Assembly: GCA_037367405.1 (NCBI GenBank) | Contig: JAZKJV010001867.1 | Coordinates: forward strand, 124,001 to 188,000 | DNA length: 64,000 nucleotides | DNA from: Ottelia alismoides | Lineage: Eukaryota > Streptophyta > Magnoliopsida > Alismatales > Hydrocharitaceae | Direction: 5' to 3' | Position numbers and translations under genes: made by a program | Notes under the pieces: generated by a model | The model's database searches: none | The model's input: only the letters and a program-made list of their open reading frames with translations | What the model was told of the DNA's origin: nothing | Shown: piece by piece, positions 1-12,432 of the stretch | Position numbering within the stretch: the first letter of the stretch is position 1 | Layout: each line of letters opens with the position of its first letter

Positions 1-239
1 ACAGAATCCAATTCTATTTCAGAGCAAAACCCAAGTATGATCTTAAAATTTAGATATGGAATTACAAATCCAGTGATTGATTTATGCCAAATTCTCAGCA
101 ACATATTACTTTATAAAAAGATTTAATAATGAATCAAAAAAAAGTGGAACCTCATGCATGACAGCAAAGATGGAGGGCTATGGATGGTACCTGATTAGAT
201 CTTCAAATGGGGATCTACATGCATGACGTGGCTAGTGAT

Positions 240-560
240 TTGGAGCAGCACCATAGTCTTCAGTTGTCTGGATTTGCAGTGGCTTCTATTAGGTTGAAGA
301 AGCAGCAGTAAGGGACTGAAATTGAGGTTCTCCAGAGGAGTTTTTCAGCAGAATGAAGGCAGTAGTTTCTTGATTGAGGAGAAATAGAAGAGGGGAAAGT
401 AAGAGGGTAAAAGGGAAAGAAGGGAGAGTTCCCTTGGCTGAGAAGGATTTGGGGTTTTGGAGAAAGACGAGAGGGAAAGAAAGGGTCCTCTTGGTTCCAT
501 ATATAAGGGGAGAGGAGGGAATTAAAAGATGACATATGGAAAAATATTTGTTGCCATTTG
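240..560 (-). promoter_or_regulatory. possible minus-strand core promoter and 5' leader
   Basis: Read on the minus strand, a TATA-like TTATATATGG sits at 506-497. It is followed by a pyrimidine-rich C/T leader of about 200 bases of the kind seen in plant 5' untranslated regions, and a possible splice donor CAG|GTACC lies near 190. Any gene would run leftward out of the window. No coding sequence is recognisable here, and a fragment of an old retrotransposon LTR would look similar, so the call is weak. Confidence 0.25.
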
Positions 561-2628
561 GAGGCAAAAGAAACTCTACGTGTGAAGAATATTGGACTGT
601 GCATTACAGTTATGTACTGTATGGTGAAAATATTTATATATTTTTTTACAAATAAAACTCTTTCTTCTATTTGGAAACCAAAGTTCTCCATACACGTGCA
701 TCGATTCTCCGACTTCGACGCGCACTGGCTCATTTTGACCGTTTCTGCACGACGATCAACATGAGTCTAATATTGATATATTTTCGGTTGGATTTTGAAC
801 CCCCAAAATTTTCGAGATACGATTTCATTTTGGGGTCAAATTTTGTGGTTTTAAAATATTAAACGACCTCCGATTGACGAACGGTCGATTCCGTTGGTCT
901 TGTTTCGTCGAATCGGATCTAATGACGGTCTCGGTTCATTTTGCGGTTTCCGAATTTGTGTTGCGGTTTTTTTGAACATGCATTACGGTGCGACCGATTT
1001 TTGATCGATTTTGCTCGAACGACTTTTGATTCATAATCAACTGGTCATTTTAGGTCGTCTAATGTTGTCAGATAACTTTAATGGGTTAATTGGATCCTAA
1101 TCGGGTCGGGTTCGGGTTTGTGCGGATTCGTATGTTACATGTATGAAAGTTATTTTTACGAAATTAAGATGTAAATGATCCTAAATTGTCAGGAGAAAGC
1201 TTTATTTTTAGCTAATTAAAGTGATGAATCACAGATTCAGTAGGCTCTCACCTATGTGCAAGGAAACTCTATAGAGATAAAAGAATAGGTTGCTCTTGTA
1301 TCAAACAAAATGTGCACTGAAAACCCATCTATCAAGAGAGTACCTCTAACAATTGAGGTGGATATCTGTGTGTCCTTGTTGATGTGACATTTAGCTTAGC
1401 ATAACTCTAAAAGCATCATCCAGTCATCTAAGTTGGATGATGTTGTCCTCATTCACAACTGTGTCCTCTACCACGACCTCCATATACTATACCTTGAGAC
1501 AGCTCTGTTGGTCTTATAGTTACCATGTGGGTTTGGATATGGATTAGACTCTGAATATGTTCCAGTCGATTCATATATCGTGGATCCTAATCCGTCGCTA
1601 AATTTAACAACCATGCTCCATGCCAATCTGGATCTTGTTGGAATGAACACGTACTTCATCAATCAACACATAATTGAGGCATTCAGCTTCAGATGCAACA
1701 CATTCACAAGACTGACCACAATCAAATTTATTACGAATGAGAAATGTTCATACATCAAATATGAAATAAGATGATGTGATATATAGTAATATCTCAAAGG
1801 GAAACGTGTACTCATAATGCTTTTATTACACTGCGTCAAATATCTCCAAAGTATAACAAAAAAAATCGTGCTAAGAAAATTGGAAGCAAAGGACGGCCTC
1901 TTTATCAAAATGCCTCATCCTCCAAATACACACCAAGTGTCTCCTCTCAAATAGTACCTTTACATGAGACACAAATTGGAAGGTGTAAATATCCCAATGA
2001 AATGATATATATAATGTTATGTTAAGGTGAAAATTGTTAGTAATGAGCAACTTCAACGAGCATCCATTTTGCGAATAATTAACAACAATCATATCACAAT
2101 TACAATAAGAGTTGGTATGTATTTCACTCAATTTCATTTACAAGCAAAGAGATACAATAAATTGTATATGAGCAGGTAACGAGCAATGTGATGTGTGAAC
2201 CGAGCAATGGGGTACCCGAGTTATGGGAGCCACTCTTCTAATTAGAAACAGAAGTTTGATTCTAAAGGTTTTTTAGAAATATAAGGTGTGATCAAGGAGA
2301 GTTGACTTTTGTAAAACATGTTAGAAGTGGAAAATACCAAGTGATTTGGTCATGTGAAATCCCGAGCCAAAATTTAAGATGACTCCAGTTAAGATTTTTA
2401 CCTGCTTGGACTTTCTCTTGTGATTGCTTGAGTACCTATGATTTGACGGTACTACGATTATTTTTCTATGTTCGTGATCTGTGTGCTCATGGACTGAATT
2501 GATCAATCTTATTTATTACCTTTTTGGCACGTAGTAATTAAATATAATATATCAAAAGCTCAATCTCAGTTCATTCTTACTTCGTTTAAGTTTGTTACAA
2601 AAAATTATGAGCGTATTTAATAGAGAAT
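561..2628. other. AT-rich intergenic DNA, nothing recognised
   Basis: Only short open frames with no recognisable motif are present. The stretch 1200-2160 has the texture of an old retroelement leader, but no LTR, primer site or protein homology could be identified. Confidence 0.5.
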
Positions 2629-2882
2629 TTACAACACTCCAATCATAGTCCCAATTCTAACACTCATAAAGAATGTGATTGGGTTATGATAGTTGAAGAC
2701 TACTACTTGACAACTTGAGATTAATCATTTTGGATGATTGTAAATGAGTTCGCTTAGGGATGAACTCAACAAGTTGTCAAGATCGATTATACTCAATAAT
2801 GGCTCGTGTCTAGGTCTAAGACATTGTAAATTCTATTAAAATAGGTTTTCTCTAAGTGGAAAGGGTTATAAGAGAGGCGGAG
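2629..2882. repeat. left copy of a dispersed repeat flanking the gypsy element
   Basis: This segment resembles 18202-18420 in the same orientation: an ACTCATAAAG/ACTCACAAAG block, then ACTACTTGA, CATTTTGGATG and AGTTGTCA/AATTGTCA blocks in the same order and with similar spacing. It abuts the TGACGAATC start of the large LTR at 2883. It is probably part of an older LTR-type repeat in which, or between copies of which, the gypsy element lies. Confidence 0.5.
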
Positions 2883-3933
2883 TGACGAATCCAAGATAGC
2901 CGATGTTAAAATATGCATGGATTAGCGTTCGCTTAAATTAATGTGTCGTTTCGTTGTAGGTGGGCAATCGGTCAAGAAATAACCACAATTATTTAATCAT
3001 TTTTTAATCGCGTGGTTTTATATTTATTATACTTGGATAATTCTCAAGGTCGAACACAAGAAGGCAAAGGAACAACCTAGAATTTTGTCTATCAAAGTTC
3101 GTGCACGGTTTCCGAGGCGGTCTTTTTTTGTAATTTTTTAATACAATGCAAAATGCAAATTAGGCCAATTTTAAGGACTAGAAAATGATTAGCAATCAAA
3201 CGATGTCCGAAAAATGTGAAACTTGGCCAAGATGACAATTACGATGAAATGAATATACTTTAATTTTTTTGGAATTTTTAGATGCAAGATGATTTTTTTA
3301 TGAATTTTTGAATGCAAACAAAGTGAATTTCAATATTTAATTATAATAAATATTAAACCTAATTATTTTCAATGGATAAAATTAGTCAAGATCTATCACT
3401 AGATGATGGATCTTAGAAAAATCCTAAACTCAAAAATACAAGATTTAATACCAACTAAAAATTAAAAAATGAAATGTGCAAAATGATTTTTAGAGGCCAA
3501 ATGATGCATGCACATCCAATTCTTTTTGGGAACAATGTAACATACAATTAATTCTACAATCTATGATTTTTTGGCAATTTTAAGAATAATGGTTAATTAC
3601 TTATGAATATTCAAGCACAGAATGGGCAAAATATGCAATTTTTCACAAAATAATTAATTAATAATCAACCAAAAATCAGAAAAATATCAGACATATGCCA
3701 TAATGTAGAGAATTAATTGAAAAACATCATGCTATTCTTTGAAGATGAAATGATGCGAAAATGTTGCTCAAAATAACAGAGGAAGTCAAGGGTATTAATG
3801 CAAATTACAATAAATATTTAATAAAGATAATGCAGAACAGGGTATGCATGTAATTACCTAAAATCCTAGGGGTATGTCTGTAAAATGTCTAGAGGTAACG
3901 TGCAAAGATAATGCAGAACAGGGTATGCATGTA

Positions 3934-6588
3934 TTTTTGAAATGATTTTTCCAGGGTTTTTCCTGGTAGGTCCACGTGGACCAACCAGGAGGGTCCGAGA
4001 GTTGACCGCGGGTCAAATCTCTGACCCGCCCCCTGTTCCCTCTGTCGGGCCTCATTTTGACCCAATTTCTCGATTTTTTTGAGGCTAGGTCTTTCACCAT
4101 TTTGAGTCGAAGTCTTAGTGACTTTTCTTCGCATAAGATCGATTATTCACGCCCTCATCTTATATCGATATTTGGATCATCGATCCGCTCGATCTCCCTC
4201 AATCTTTGGAGCGCCAGAACCACTTTGTCAAACCCCTTCTTATACACCTCTGATTTTCGATTTGAATTTTGAACCCCTTTTGGACCAATTCTTCTCCACC
4301 CTTCGTACGCCATCAGAGGAGGGAGGTGACAGCTCCCATTTCCAGGCGTTAGGAGGATCGAGGAAGGGTCGAGGCGGTTCCACCACCTCCGACGAAGCTT
4401 CGCCATCGAGGTTCCTTTCTCAGGTGAACTCCACTTCGAGACTCCTTCTCCCCCCTAGTTTCTTTTCGTTTTTCGTTCACCATACTCGTAGGAATAGATC
4501 CCCTCTTCCATCTTCGTGTTTAGTCCGGACGATCACAAACGGCCCCCTCACCGGATTTAGCTCCGGTCGTCCGCCATTTCACCGTCCCCCACATCCATTC
4601 GCTTCTCCAACCGTTGAGGCATTTTGCCCTCGATGGTTTGACCTTTTCTGTGCAGGTCTGAGCGTCACAGCCGTAGCTGGAGTGGTTTTGGAGGTTCGTC
4701 GGAGGTTCTCGGAGCTCCAAAGCTCTGTCGCCTTCGTGCGAACCCTCCGGTCACGTTGGGGCCTTTTGGGAACTCCAGCCACTAGAGGAAGCCTCCAGGA
4801 AGAGAACGTGCCATTTTGCAAGCTTCAAGACCGTCGGAGGCTTGAGGACGAGCTCGGGGAACTTCGCCCAGCTGGAGGTCCTCCTTGTTCATCCAGCGCC
4901 ATCCTCCGTCATCCGATCAAGGGACGTCGTCCAGGCAAGCAGCCACCGTTAGATCCCCTCATCCCAGAGTCGTTCGATCATCATCAGGGATCTAATCGTG
5001 GCCATTGAAGTCGAACCGTCATCAACCCATTGGATCGTCGACGCGTGTCAAGTGATATATCATCCGTCGTCGGATTTGCAGGCGCTGGGTATTTTGCACC
5101 TTTACCCTCGCCATTTTGTGCATTTATTTATTAGTCAGGAACTTTCATTTGTAGTTCAATATTTTGTGTAATATTTGCGAAATACCCCTGGGTTTCTCGT
5201 ATTTGCACTTAGGTCCTTATCCACGTCACCTCACGTGACTCGTGCACGTGGGGGATGGGGTATTGTTCGCGGGGGCCCTCGCACTTTATTGTATTTCTGT
5301 TTAATCCTCAAACATTTGTATGCAGTTAAATATTTTTGGCAAATTTGCAATATAGCCCCTTAGATTTTTGTTATTTACCGTTCAGACCCTGCCAGGCACG
5401 TGTTCGCCATGTGCGTCTGGTGGAAATTTTGCAGCGACGCCCCTAAGTGTTTAGCTATTTGTATTTAGTCCACGAAGTTTTTATTTCAGTAAATATTTTT
5501 TGTGGAAAAATTGCATGTTATTCCCTGGACTTTTTCATATTTACAAATATACCTCTGCCAGGCTTAATTTTCTTTTTGTGTCTTTTATTTATTTCTTGTA
5601 TCTATAAAATTCTAAAAAATCCCCAAAAAATTACCCTAGCTTCATGTTCCATTGCTCTATCTGCTATATTTTTATTTTGCATATTAGTTGCATTTTATTC
5701 ACTGTTTACATTAGAAAATACATAAAAATTATAAAACCCTTTGAAAAATTCCAAGAAAAAATATATTTTGTTTGTTTTTGTTTGTTTTACCGTCAGACCA
5801 AAAATCACTAAAAAATACAAAAGAAAACTCCTAAAAATTGCAAAACCCTTAAAATCTTTCAAAAAATCATAAAAATTCCTAACAAATATTAAAATCAAAT
5901 TTCTATTTCTGAATTTTCCTTATTTTGTTCAATTTATTCTAAAATTAATTTGGAGAATTTTGATTACTGTTTGCTATTTTATTTCTCCATTTTAATTTCG
6001 GTTTTTTATTTTATTCCCTGTTTTCAGTACTTTTGACTTTAACAATACCAAAAAATTAGGAAAAATATAAAAAATCACAAAAAACATTAGAAAAATTAGA
6101 AAAAACACAAAAATATTTCATTTCCTGAATTTTGGATATTTTTACGTATATATATCTCTCTTTTACCTCTCTTGTACATATATATCCTTCATATTACTTT
6201 ATATATAAATTAAAAGAAAAAGAAATTAAAAAATCTAAAATATAAAAAGAAAATATAAAATTAGAAAATCAAAATATAAAATATAAAAATATAAAATTAA
6301 AAACCCACAAAAACTAGCATTTGTATAGACAAATACATCACACTTACTCTTGTGCATTGATTTCACGCGATTCATCCTGCTTGTTCCCTTTGTTCGACCT
6401 CAACATACTTGCTTCTATACACGTCTTTTATGTAGAGTTATAATAAATTTTAACTCCACACTTTGATTGCTTGATATTATTTGTGGCTTAATTGTTGACT
6501 GAAGTTAGGATTTTCTACGGGTCGCCACAGCGATTTTGTCTCCGCCTTGTGAGAGACGTATTTAGACCCGTGGAAAATCCTCTTCATC
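3934..6588. repeat. block present in only one LTR; possible solo LTR inside it
   Basis: The other LTR has about 115 unrelated bases at this place. The block begins just after a local duplication of AGATAATGCAGAACAGGG (around 3828 and 3906). It contains a phrase near 6505-6529 ending in TACGGGTCGCCACA, typical of gypsy LTR 3' ends. At about 5154, 5325 and 5488 it carries three diverged tandem units spaced about 165 bp. An inserted gypsy solo LTR ending at 6529 is likely, but its start and target duplication were not found. Confidence 0.45.
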
Positions 6589-6651
6589 AGGTAGCCGACG
6601 TCCTTGCTGTCGTTTCCTCCTCACGTGCCGTGCACATGGGAGGACCTTGGG

Positions 6652-7524
6652 TCACCCGCCTGGTGTTGTGCGGCTGGTCGAAGATGTCGATGGCAGTGGC
6701 CGACGTTGGCGATGAAGGAGAGCTCGGTGGAGGACGACTGGAGTCGAGGCGGAGAAGGGTCGCAGCTCTGATCGAGAACACGTGGCGGTGATGCAACCGA
6801 CGGGGCAGTGTTGAAAGGCGGAGGTGTAGAGGAGGGCCGGAGGCGCTTCTGGAAGGTTGTAGTTGCAGTAGTCGGGGAAGATGACGGTCGTCGAAGGCGT
6901 TGGTTGCGATCGTTGCGACGACGGCGAAGATGAATCCCGGAGATCGGAGGTTGTCGATGAAGATGTGGACATAGTTGGGGCGTGCTGCGGAGGAGAAGCG
7001 GTGTCGGAGAAGCGTCGTTGGCTCGACGGTGATGGCCGGAGCAGGGGCAAGCTCTTAGGACGAGCTACAACAGTGGGGGCAGCTCGTGAGCTGCTACGAC
7101 CTGGGCTGGCCGGATCTCGTCGGAGAAGATGAAACGGTGATGTCACCACCGTGAGGTGCTCCTTGGTGCAATCGCCGGATGTTGATCTAGGAGGTGGCAG
7201 AGCGTTTAAATAGGAGAGAGGGAGGAGGTCAGAGATGGAAAGGGTCGGAGACGGGGATCTGAGGCGATTTGGGATACGTGGGCGAGATTGCGTGGATGCG
7301 AGAGGGATTTGACGAGGGTCGACGAAGGGATTCGCAGAGGCGCAAAGAGGGGAAAGGTGGCGGTTGGCGTCAGCGAAATCTGCAAGGGAGAGATATGCGG
7401 TGGAGCAAGAGAGGAAGGGGAGGAAGACGAAGAGCGACGATCGTTCGATCGACCGAGATCGGATGGCCAGGATACGACCACGTGGCGACAAAAGGAAGGC
7501 TTGCAGAGCACGTGCATGGCACAT
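6652..7524 (-). other. 290-codon Ser/Pro/Arg-rich open frame inside LTR, function unknown
   Basis: This long minus-strand frame lies in the transcribed direction of the element and has a diverged counterpart of 255 codons at 16205-16972 in the other LTR. The composition (Ser, Pro, Arg, Leu) and the lack of any domain suggest translation of a C/T-rich leader rather than a real protein. It overlaps the probable TATA element near 7205, which also argues against coding. Confidence 0.2.
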
Positions 7525-7603
7525 CCGCGAAAGGTACGTGCGAGGCTTTTAAATTTTAATTTTATTTCTTATAAAAACAAATAAAAATAAATCCAAAAGT
7601 GGG

Positions 7604-7638
7604 TGACACGTGGCGGCTCTTGGAGTTGCCACGTGTCA
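7604..7638. promoter_or_regulatory. inverted pair of G-box/ABRE motifs in left LTR
   Basis: TGACACGTGGC at 7604-7614 is repeated inverted as GCCACGTGTCA at 7628-7638, 13 bases apart. Each arm contains the bZIP/bHLH core CACGTG in the ACACGTGGC context typical of ABA-response and G-box elements. Both arms are exactly preserved in the other LTR although the spacer differs. Confidence 0.55.
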
Positions 7639-8649
7639 GCCCCACAAAAATCAAAAAATAAATAGAAAGATAAATACATAAAAGGAGTAAATGACCTCGG
7701 ATCGAAAAATTTTCTTCACAAAAGTTGCTTATATCGGTGAGATCTACAACATTTGTGGAAACATTGAAACTAAATCAATCAATTGTACAAAGTGATTTTT
7801 TTGGGGTATCCCATGTACATAGAGTACCTTGATTTTTGGATTCTATTTTTGTCATTTTTAAACCAGATAAAAATCCGAAAAAATATGATAAAATCAAGGA
7901 TAAATATTTACTCATTAATATTTTTTTGGATTTTTATTGAGTAAGAAAAAGAAGAAATAAAATAAAAGACGAAAAAGACAATTTTATACAGACGGTTAGT
8001 GAGGACTCGAACTCACTTAGTTTCTTTGATTTTAAGATCAGTTTGGATTTGGATTTTTGTGCATTTTAATAAGACTTTTATCAAAGAAAGCAAGTGAAAA
8101 AGAATTAAAATAAAGCGAGTCAATTATGTATGTAAAATAATAGGTCAAAAACCGCCAAAGTACAAATGTACAAAAGAGGCCCAAAACCCAACTTTCACAT
8201 ATGAGCTCCGATTCACTTGAACATGGTCTTGTATTGAAGGTAATTGAATGTACATTAGTTAAAAAGTGAGTAGGGTCAAATCTTACATTGGATGGGGAAG
8301 ATATGAAGGTTTTGGTCTGGAAATCCTAGAACTAGGGTTTGAGTTTTTCGTCCACTTATTTAGGTTACTGATTTTTTGTATTTTTAATTTATTGTTGTTA
8401 GTGATATGTACACAGTGGAGGTAGTATTGGATCAATTGGAGTTATCATGAATTAGTTTAGGCTATTTACATGTCAATTTTGGCTGGGATTTTTGGTTTCT
8501 TATTTCGTGCGAAAATAAATGATAAAATGCAATTCTTATCAAAACATGCATAAATGATAATTATGCAGAATAAATGAAGAAATTCCAATGATTCTTAGGG
8601 ATTTGAGCTTAATTCATGATTTTTAGATTGATGAATCTGAGATTCATCA

Positions 8650-8656
8650 TCCCCCT
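8650..8656 (-). other. polypurine tract of the gypsy element
   Basis: On the minus strand AGGGGGA directly precedes the TGATGAATC end of the LTR. It follows a TTTAAGTAC phrase, the usual Athila-type arrangement for plus-strand priming. Confidence 0.6.
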
Positions 8657-9984
8657 GTACTTAAACCATGCTCGTCCCTGAGCATCAAAAGAAATGCCAT
8701 GAGGTGAAAGGATATTGGGTTCTATACCAAGACCATGAGCTGAAGGTGAAAATGAAACTAGACTCGACCTTTGGATTATTAGTTTGGCAGAACTTCTGTG
8801 AGACTTAGAATTTTAAAATCAACAGCCTTGAAGTTCTACACATCATTGTCACAGTTTTGGCTCAGAAGTCATCTTAGATCGATCCTCTTCCTAAAGCATA
8901 CCCTACGAGTATTGAACAATCGACTCATGTGTCTGAAAGGTTTAGCTCTTCCCATCCAGAATGCCGGACTACCATGCAAACCTTCTCTCCAGTAACTCGT
9001 CCTCGGGGAGTCAGGTATTTCCTTCTAAGGTCTGTCGCTCTGTGTTCACAATCGAAATGGGGGAGAAGTTAGAAGAAGGAGAAAAGAACTGGAGGGTGGC
9101 CAGTGTAGTCACCTCTCCTTGTGAAGCTGGCCAGTGTAGCCGAGTCTCCATCAAGATCTGCAGGATTTCTTGAAGCTTGGACCTTTTTGGTCAGATATTT
9201 ATTTGGTAGTGGCTTTTTTGTATTTGGATTTTTGGTGGTTCTGCTTGGATCTTGTTGTGCCCCTACGGATATAGAATCTTTTTTTTGTACATGTTTTGGG
9301 GTCCTAGAAAAAATTGTGCCCAGCCGTCCATCCCTTTTCCGAAGCTTTATTTTAACCTGTACTTTGGTCTTTAGATTTCTACGCTACCAGAAAAGAAGCT
9401 CACACAGTCTTCCAACACCCATTTGAGTTGAGCTAAGTGCATAGTGTGAGAGTACAAATTAATTCCTTATTCCAGAGTTGTACCCAAAATGAAGAAACCA
9501 AGTTAGACACTAAGATTCAAACGCTGCACTTTGTCTTGTGAACTCGAAGAATTAAGTCAAAGACCTGAAGTTTCTAAAATCCTATTTCTCGGTGAAGTTC
9601 CTCTGAAAATTAGGTGGATTAAGGTCAAGTCCTGATCACTCTCGATTTTTGCTCATAACTCGGTTCAGAACCCAAGGACTTTTCATAGATGCAAATGAAT
9701 GTAATGCTAGATGAAGTGCAGGTGTGTGAAATGCAGAAAAAAATTTTATTTTTTTACGCAAGGTTTTTTTGTGAATTTTTCCCTTTATTGAGAAGTTTTT
9801 TAATGCAAAAATGAATAAGAAGTCATTTTTTCAAAAATTTTGGGTTGGACACAGTTAGAGTTAGTAGCAAAATTCCTTTTCCTTTTCTTTTTATTTTTTT
9901 CAAGTCAGTTACCAACCCCGCAAATACATATAGACTTACACGAAAGTATGAGATATGGGTAAAATATATACACGGTATATATAC
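8657..9984 (-). other. 3' internal region of the gypsy element, no domain recognised
   Basis: Between the polypurine tract and the hairpin array, only short frames without retroviral motifs are present. The first bases on this side (CATGCTCGTCCCTGAGCATC) contain a short self-complementary GATGCTCAGGG-type motif seen near polypurine tracts of this lineage. Confidence 0.4.
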
Positions 9985-10345
9985 AGAACCCCCTATACTT
10001 AGCGAATGTTGTATCCACAGAGCACAAGAAGCATAAAGAAGACATAGCTAGGGCTAAGCGTAAGAGAGTGAAAAAGAAAAAGAAAAAGATAGATCGGTCC
10101 GCCCCCTATACTTAGGCTGTGAACAGTCTAAGTATAGAAGAGGAGCGAAAATGAGGTGGTCAGGAGATGTGAATGAGGAGAGTATATACAGATGGGTATC
10201 AGATCCCACTATACTTAGGCTCTGGTCAGCCTAAGTAAGGAAGAAGGGTGGAAATGAGGTGATCGTGAGAAGGAGTTTGATGAGGGAAATGGTATATACA
10301 GATGGCATCCCCCCTCCCCCTACTTAGGCCTTGGCCTAAGTAAAG
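9985..10345 (-). repeat. array of polypurine-tract-like motifs with hairpins
   Basis: Four copies of a CCCCTATACTTAG-like motif occur at about 9989, 10102, 10205 and 10316. On the minus strand this reads as CTAAGTATAGGGG, resembling the true polypurine tract (AAGTACAGGGGGA) at 8650. The last three sit in inverted repeats at 10107-10136, 10212-10237 and 10321-10342; the last is a perfect 10-bp stem (TACTTAGGCC/GGCCTAAGTA). The hairpins are spaced 105-109 bp and the intervening units share GAAATGAGGTG and TATATACAGATGG phrases, so this is a degenerate tandem array. Confidence 0.6.
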
Positions 10346-10710
10346 GAAGAAGATGTACAAGGAGACCGATGTGGTCGGGAGGGAGGGTGGGAAGCTGATG
10401 ATTAAGGCGATTTTCGGCCGATCTACTTGTGAGCATGTGGTGGGAGATCGTAATGATGAGAAGGAGATGAAGCGTTTGATTCCCAACTATTATCAGTGTT
10501 ATCCTCAGAGAAATCTTGCTGGATAGTAGATGATGTGTATGAGTCAGATGAAAGATAACCATCATCGGAATTATCCTCAGAGAAATAGTATTTGAAAGTG
10601 GACACACTCCAAATATTCTTGTCTTTTTGTTTCTTCAGTTATTTCCTCAGAATTCGTTCCTTCTTGGGAACAAGCGATTTATCCTAGAATGAATACTCTG
10701 AAGCACCAGT

Positions 10711-12432
10711 CTAAGTCAACTCATAAGAAATAATTCCAGTGTATTTGATGAGAGTAGGAGCATCTACTTTGGATGAATAATAGTGAGAAACGGGAGTTGT
10801 CCAACGGGAATCGAAGTTTGGATTCTTACAGAGATATGGTTTTAGGACTGCCGAACAGACTTCACTCATGTAGAGTACCTTTTCCGGACCTGATGAGGGA
10901 TCATCAGATGATTCCTCTTCCGGAAGGTCAAATGTGACTTTCTTTTTCAATGAACGAGTAGTCATTTTGTTTTGTGAAGTTGTTGGTCCAGTTGAGTCTC
11001 CAGATGAATAACCATTGCAATTTTTCTCCTTGGTCGGTGTTTGTCCTGTGTGTTTGTTCGTAGTCTTCTTAATGTTGGTGCACTCCTGAGTTGAAATGAT
11101 TTGGTCAAGGTATTCAGAGTAGGTTGACCCAAGGTGCGACCATGCATAAGTCCCAGGATCATATAAGAAATACTTTTCTATTGTGAGATTCACAGGAATT
11201 GAAATAGTGGAGGGAGTTTCTGTATGTTCGTTCTCAATTGACTTGATGTTGGAGCATTCTTGTGTTGAGTTTATTTGATCAAGGTAGTCAGAATAGGTTG
11301 ACCCATGGTGTGATCATGCATAAGCCTTAGGATCGTGTGAGTCATATATTCAATTTTCCATGATGAGAGCAGTCGGGAATGGAGCAGGAGGGAGAGACTC
11401 TAAACCAATAGTCTCATCAACGACCGCTATCTCAGGTGTAGCAATGGGGCAGGGCTCTTCTACCGCTTGATGGTTACGGATGTTGAGAACTTCGTGGGTT
11501 GCTTCAGAAAATCATGGTTCCTTAATGACTGGGCGAGATCGAAGTGCTTCCAATGCTGTAAAATTGATTTCCTGAGTCTCACGCTCAATAATTGCCTCAG
11601 CCAATGCCAAGAATGGCTTTCCGAGAATAATTGGAGACTGGGTGAATTCTCTTTGATGCTCAATATCAATGATCGTGAAATCTATTTTGAGCGAAGCACC
11701 TTGGAATGTAATGATGACAGAAATGGTTCCTCTTGGTCGCTTTATCGATCGGTCAGCCAATTGAACGATCTCTTATATCTTCCTAATAGATCCGAGTTTG
11801 AGCTCGTGAAATACAGAGGTCGGGAGGATGTTAATTGGTGAGTCGTCATCAATTTGAGAATGGGTAAAAATTGTGTTTTTGATTCCGCAGTCAAATCTGG
11901 GAAACCGCTTCACTATGCGGCTCTTGGTTTTTCTCCTCAACACCAAGGAGGAGGCCATTGATAAGATATGTCTTTCAGTCTTTATTCTTATCCTGCCCGA
12001 CTTTTTTATCATTAATTTGTCTATTAAAAATCTTTTAAGGTCGGAGAAGTGTTCAATGACCTGTATAAAGGGAAGTTCAAAAATCAATCTTTTCTCTAGT
12101 GCTTCCTGCGCAGTAGGATCCAAATTCTTCAAATATTCTTCAGTTTCAAATTTTATATATTTTTCAAGATTTTCAATTTTTTGGGTGTTTTTGAATATTT
12201 CAATTTTTTTGGTATTTTCTGTGTGGTGTGGTGATGTGGTGTTTTCCGTGGATGAGCAGGGGCTTTGATGTGTTGAGTGAGAATCAGAGTCAGAGATATT
12301 CCTAGGGGAGTAATATGCAAAGATGCTGCTATCAAAGGCATCCCTAGGGTGATCATAGTCCATGAGTTTCTGAATATCCTCGGGGTTCTCAATATTAGAT
12401 CCAATTATTTCATCCTCCACCTTCGTACCCAA
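10711..12432 (-). pseudogene. gypsy gag-pol remnant with retroviral-type aspartic protease
   Basis: The open pieces 12432-11773, 11760-11512 and 11193-10711 are all in one minus-strand frame separated by a few stops, so they are one decayed gene. The segment 11960-11520 matches the Athila/Tat protease by its order of motifs: FPRFDCGIKN, then DDDSPINILP, LADRSIKRPRG, IDFTIIDIEHQRE and ILGKPFLALAEA. In functional members the flap-proximal motif has an Asp-x-Gly triad. Here the Gly is replaced (DDDS), and a TAA interrupts the frame just before LADRS. No reverse transcriptase follows. The last piece (10711-11193) has an acidic Ser-rich stretch and no recognised domain. The element therefore depended on, or lost, its pol gene. 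Confidence 0.6.

Larger units (their letters stand above)
2883..8649 (-). repeat. 3' LTR (left) of the gypsy element, with extra 2.6 kb
   Basis: It aligns with 14889-18117 over both flanks: 2883-3900 matches 14889-15910, and 6589-8649 matches 16027-18117. The middle (about 3934-6588) has no counterpart in the other LTR. A TATA-like TATTTAAAC on the minus strand near 7204-7212 is followed by a pyrimidine-rich leader. Conserved CACGTG motifs lie upstream of it in transcription direction. Confidence 0.7.

Noticed and set aside
4118..5008. 296-codon plus-strand open frame
   Set aside because: It lies in the extra LTR block, is Ser/Pro/Arg-rich without any domain, and fits C/T-rich LTR sequence rather than a gene.
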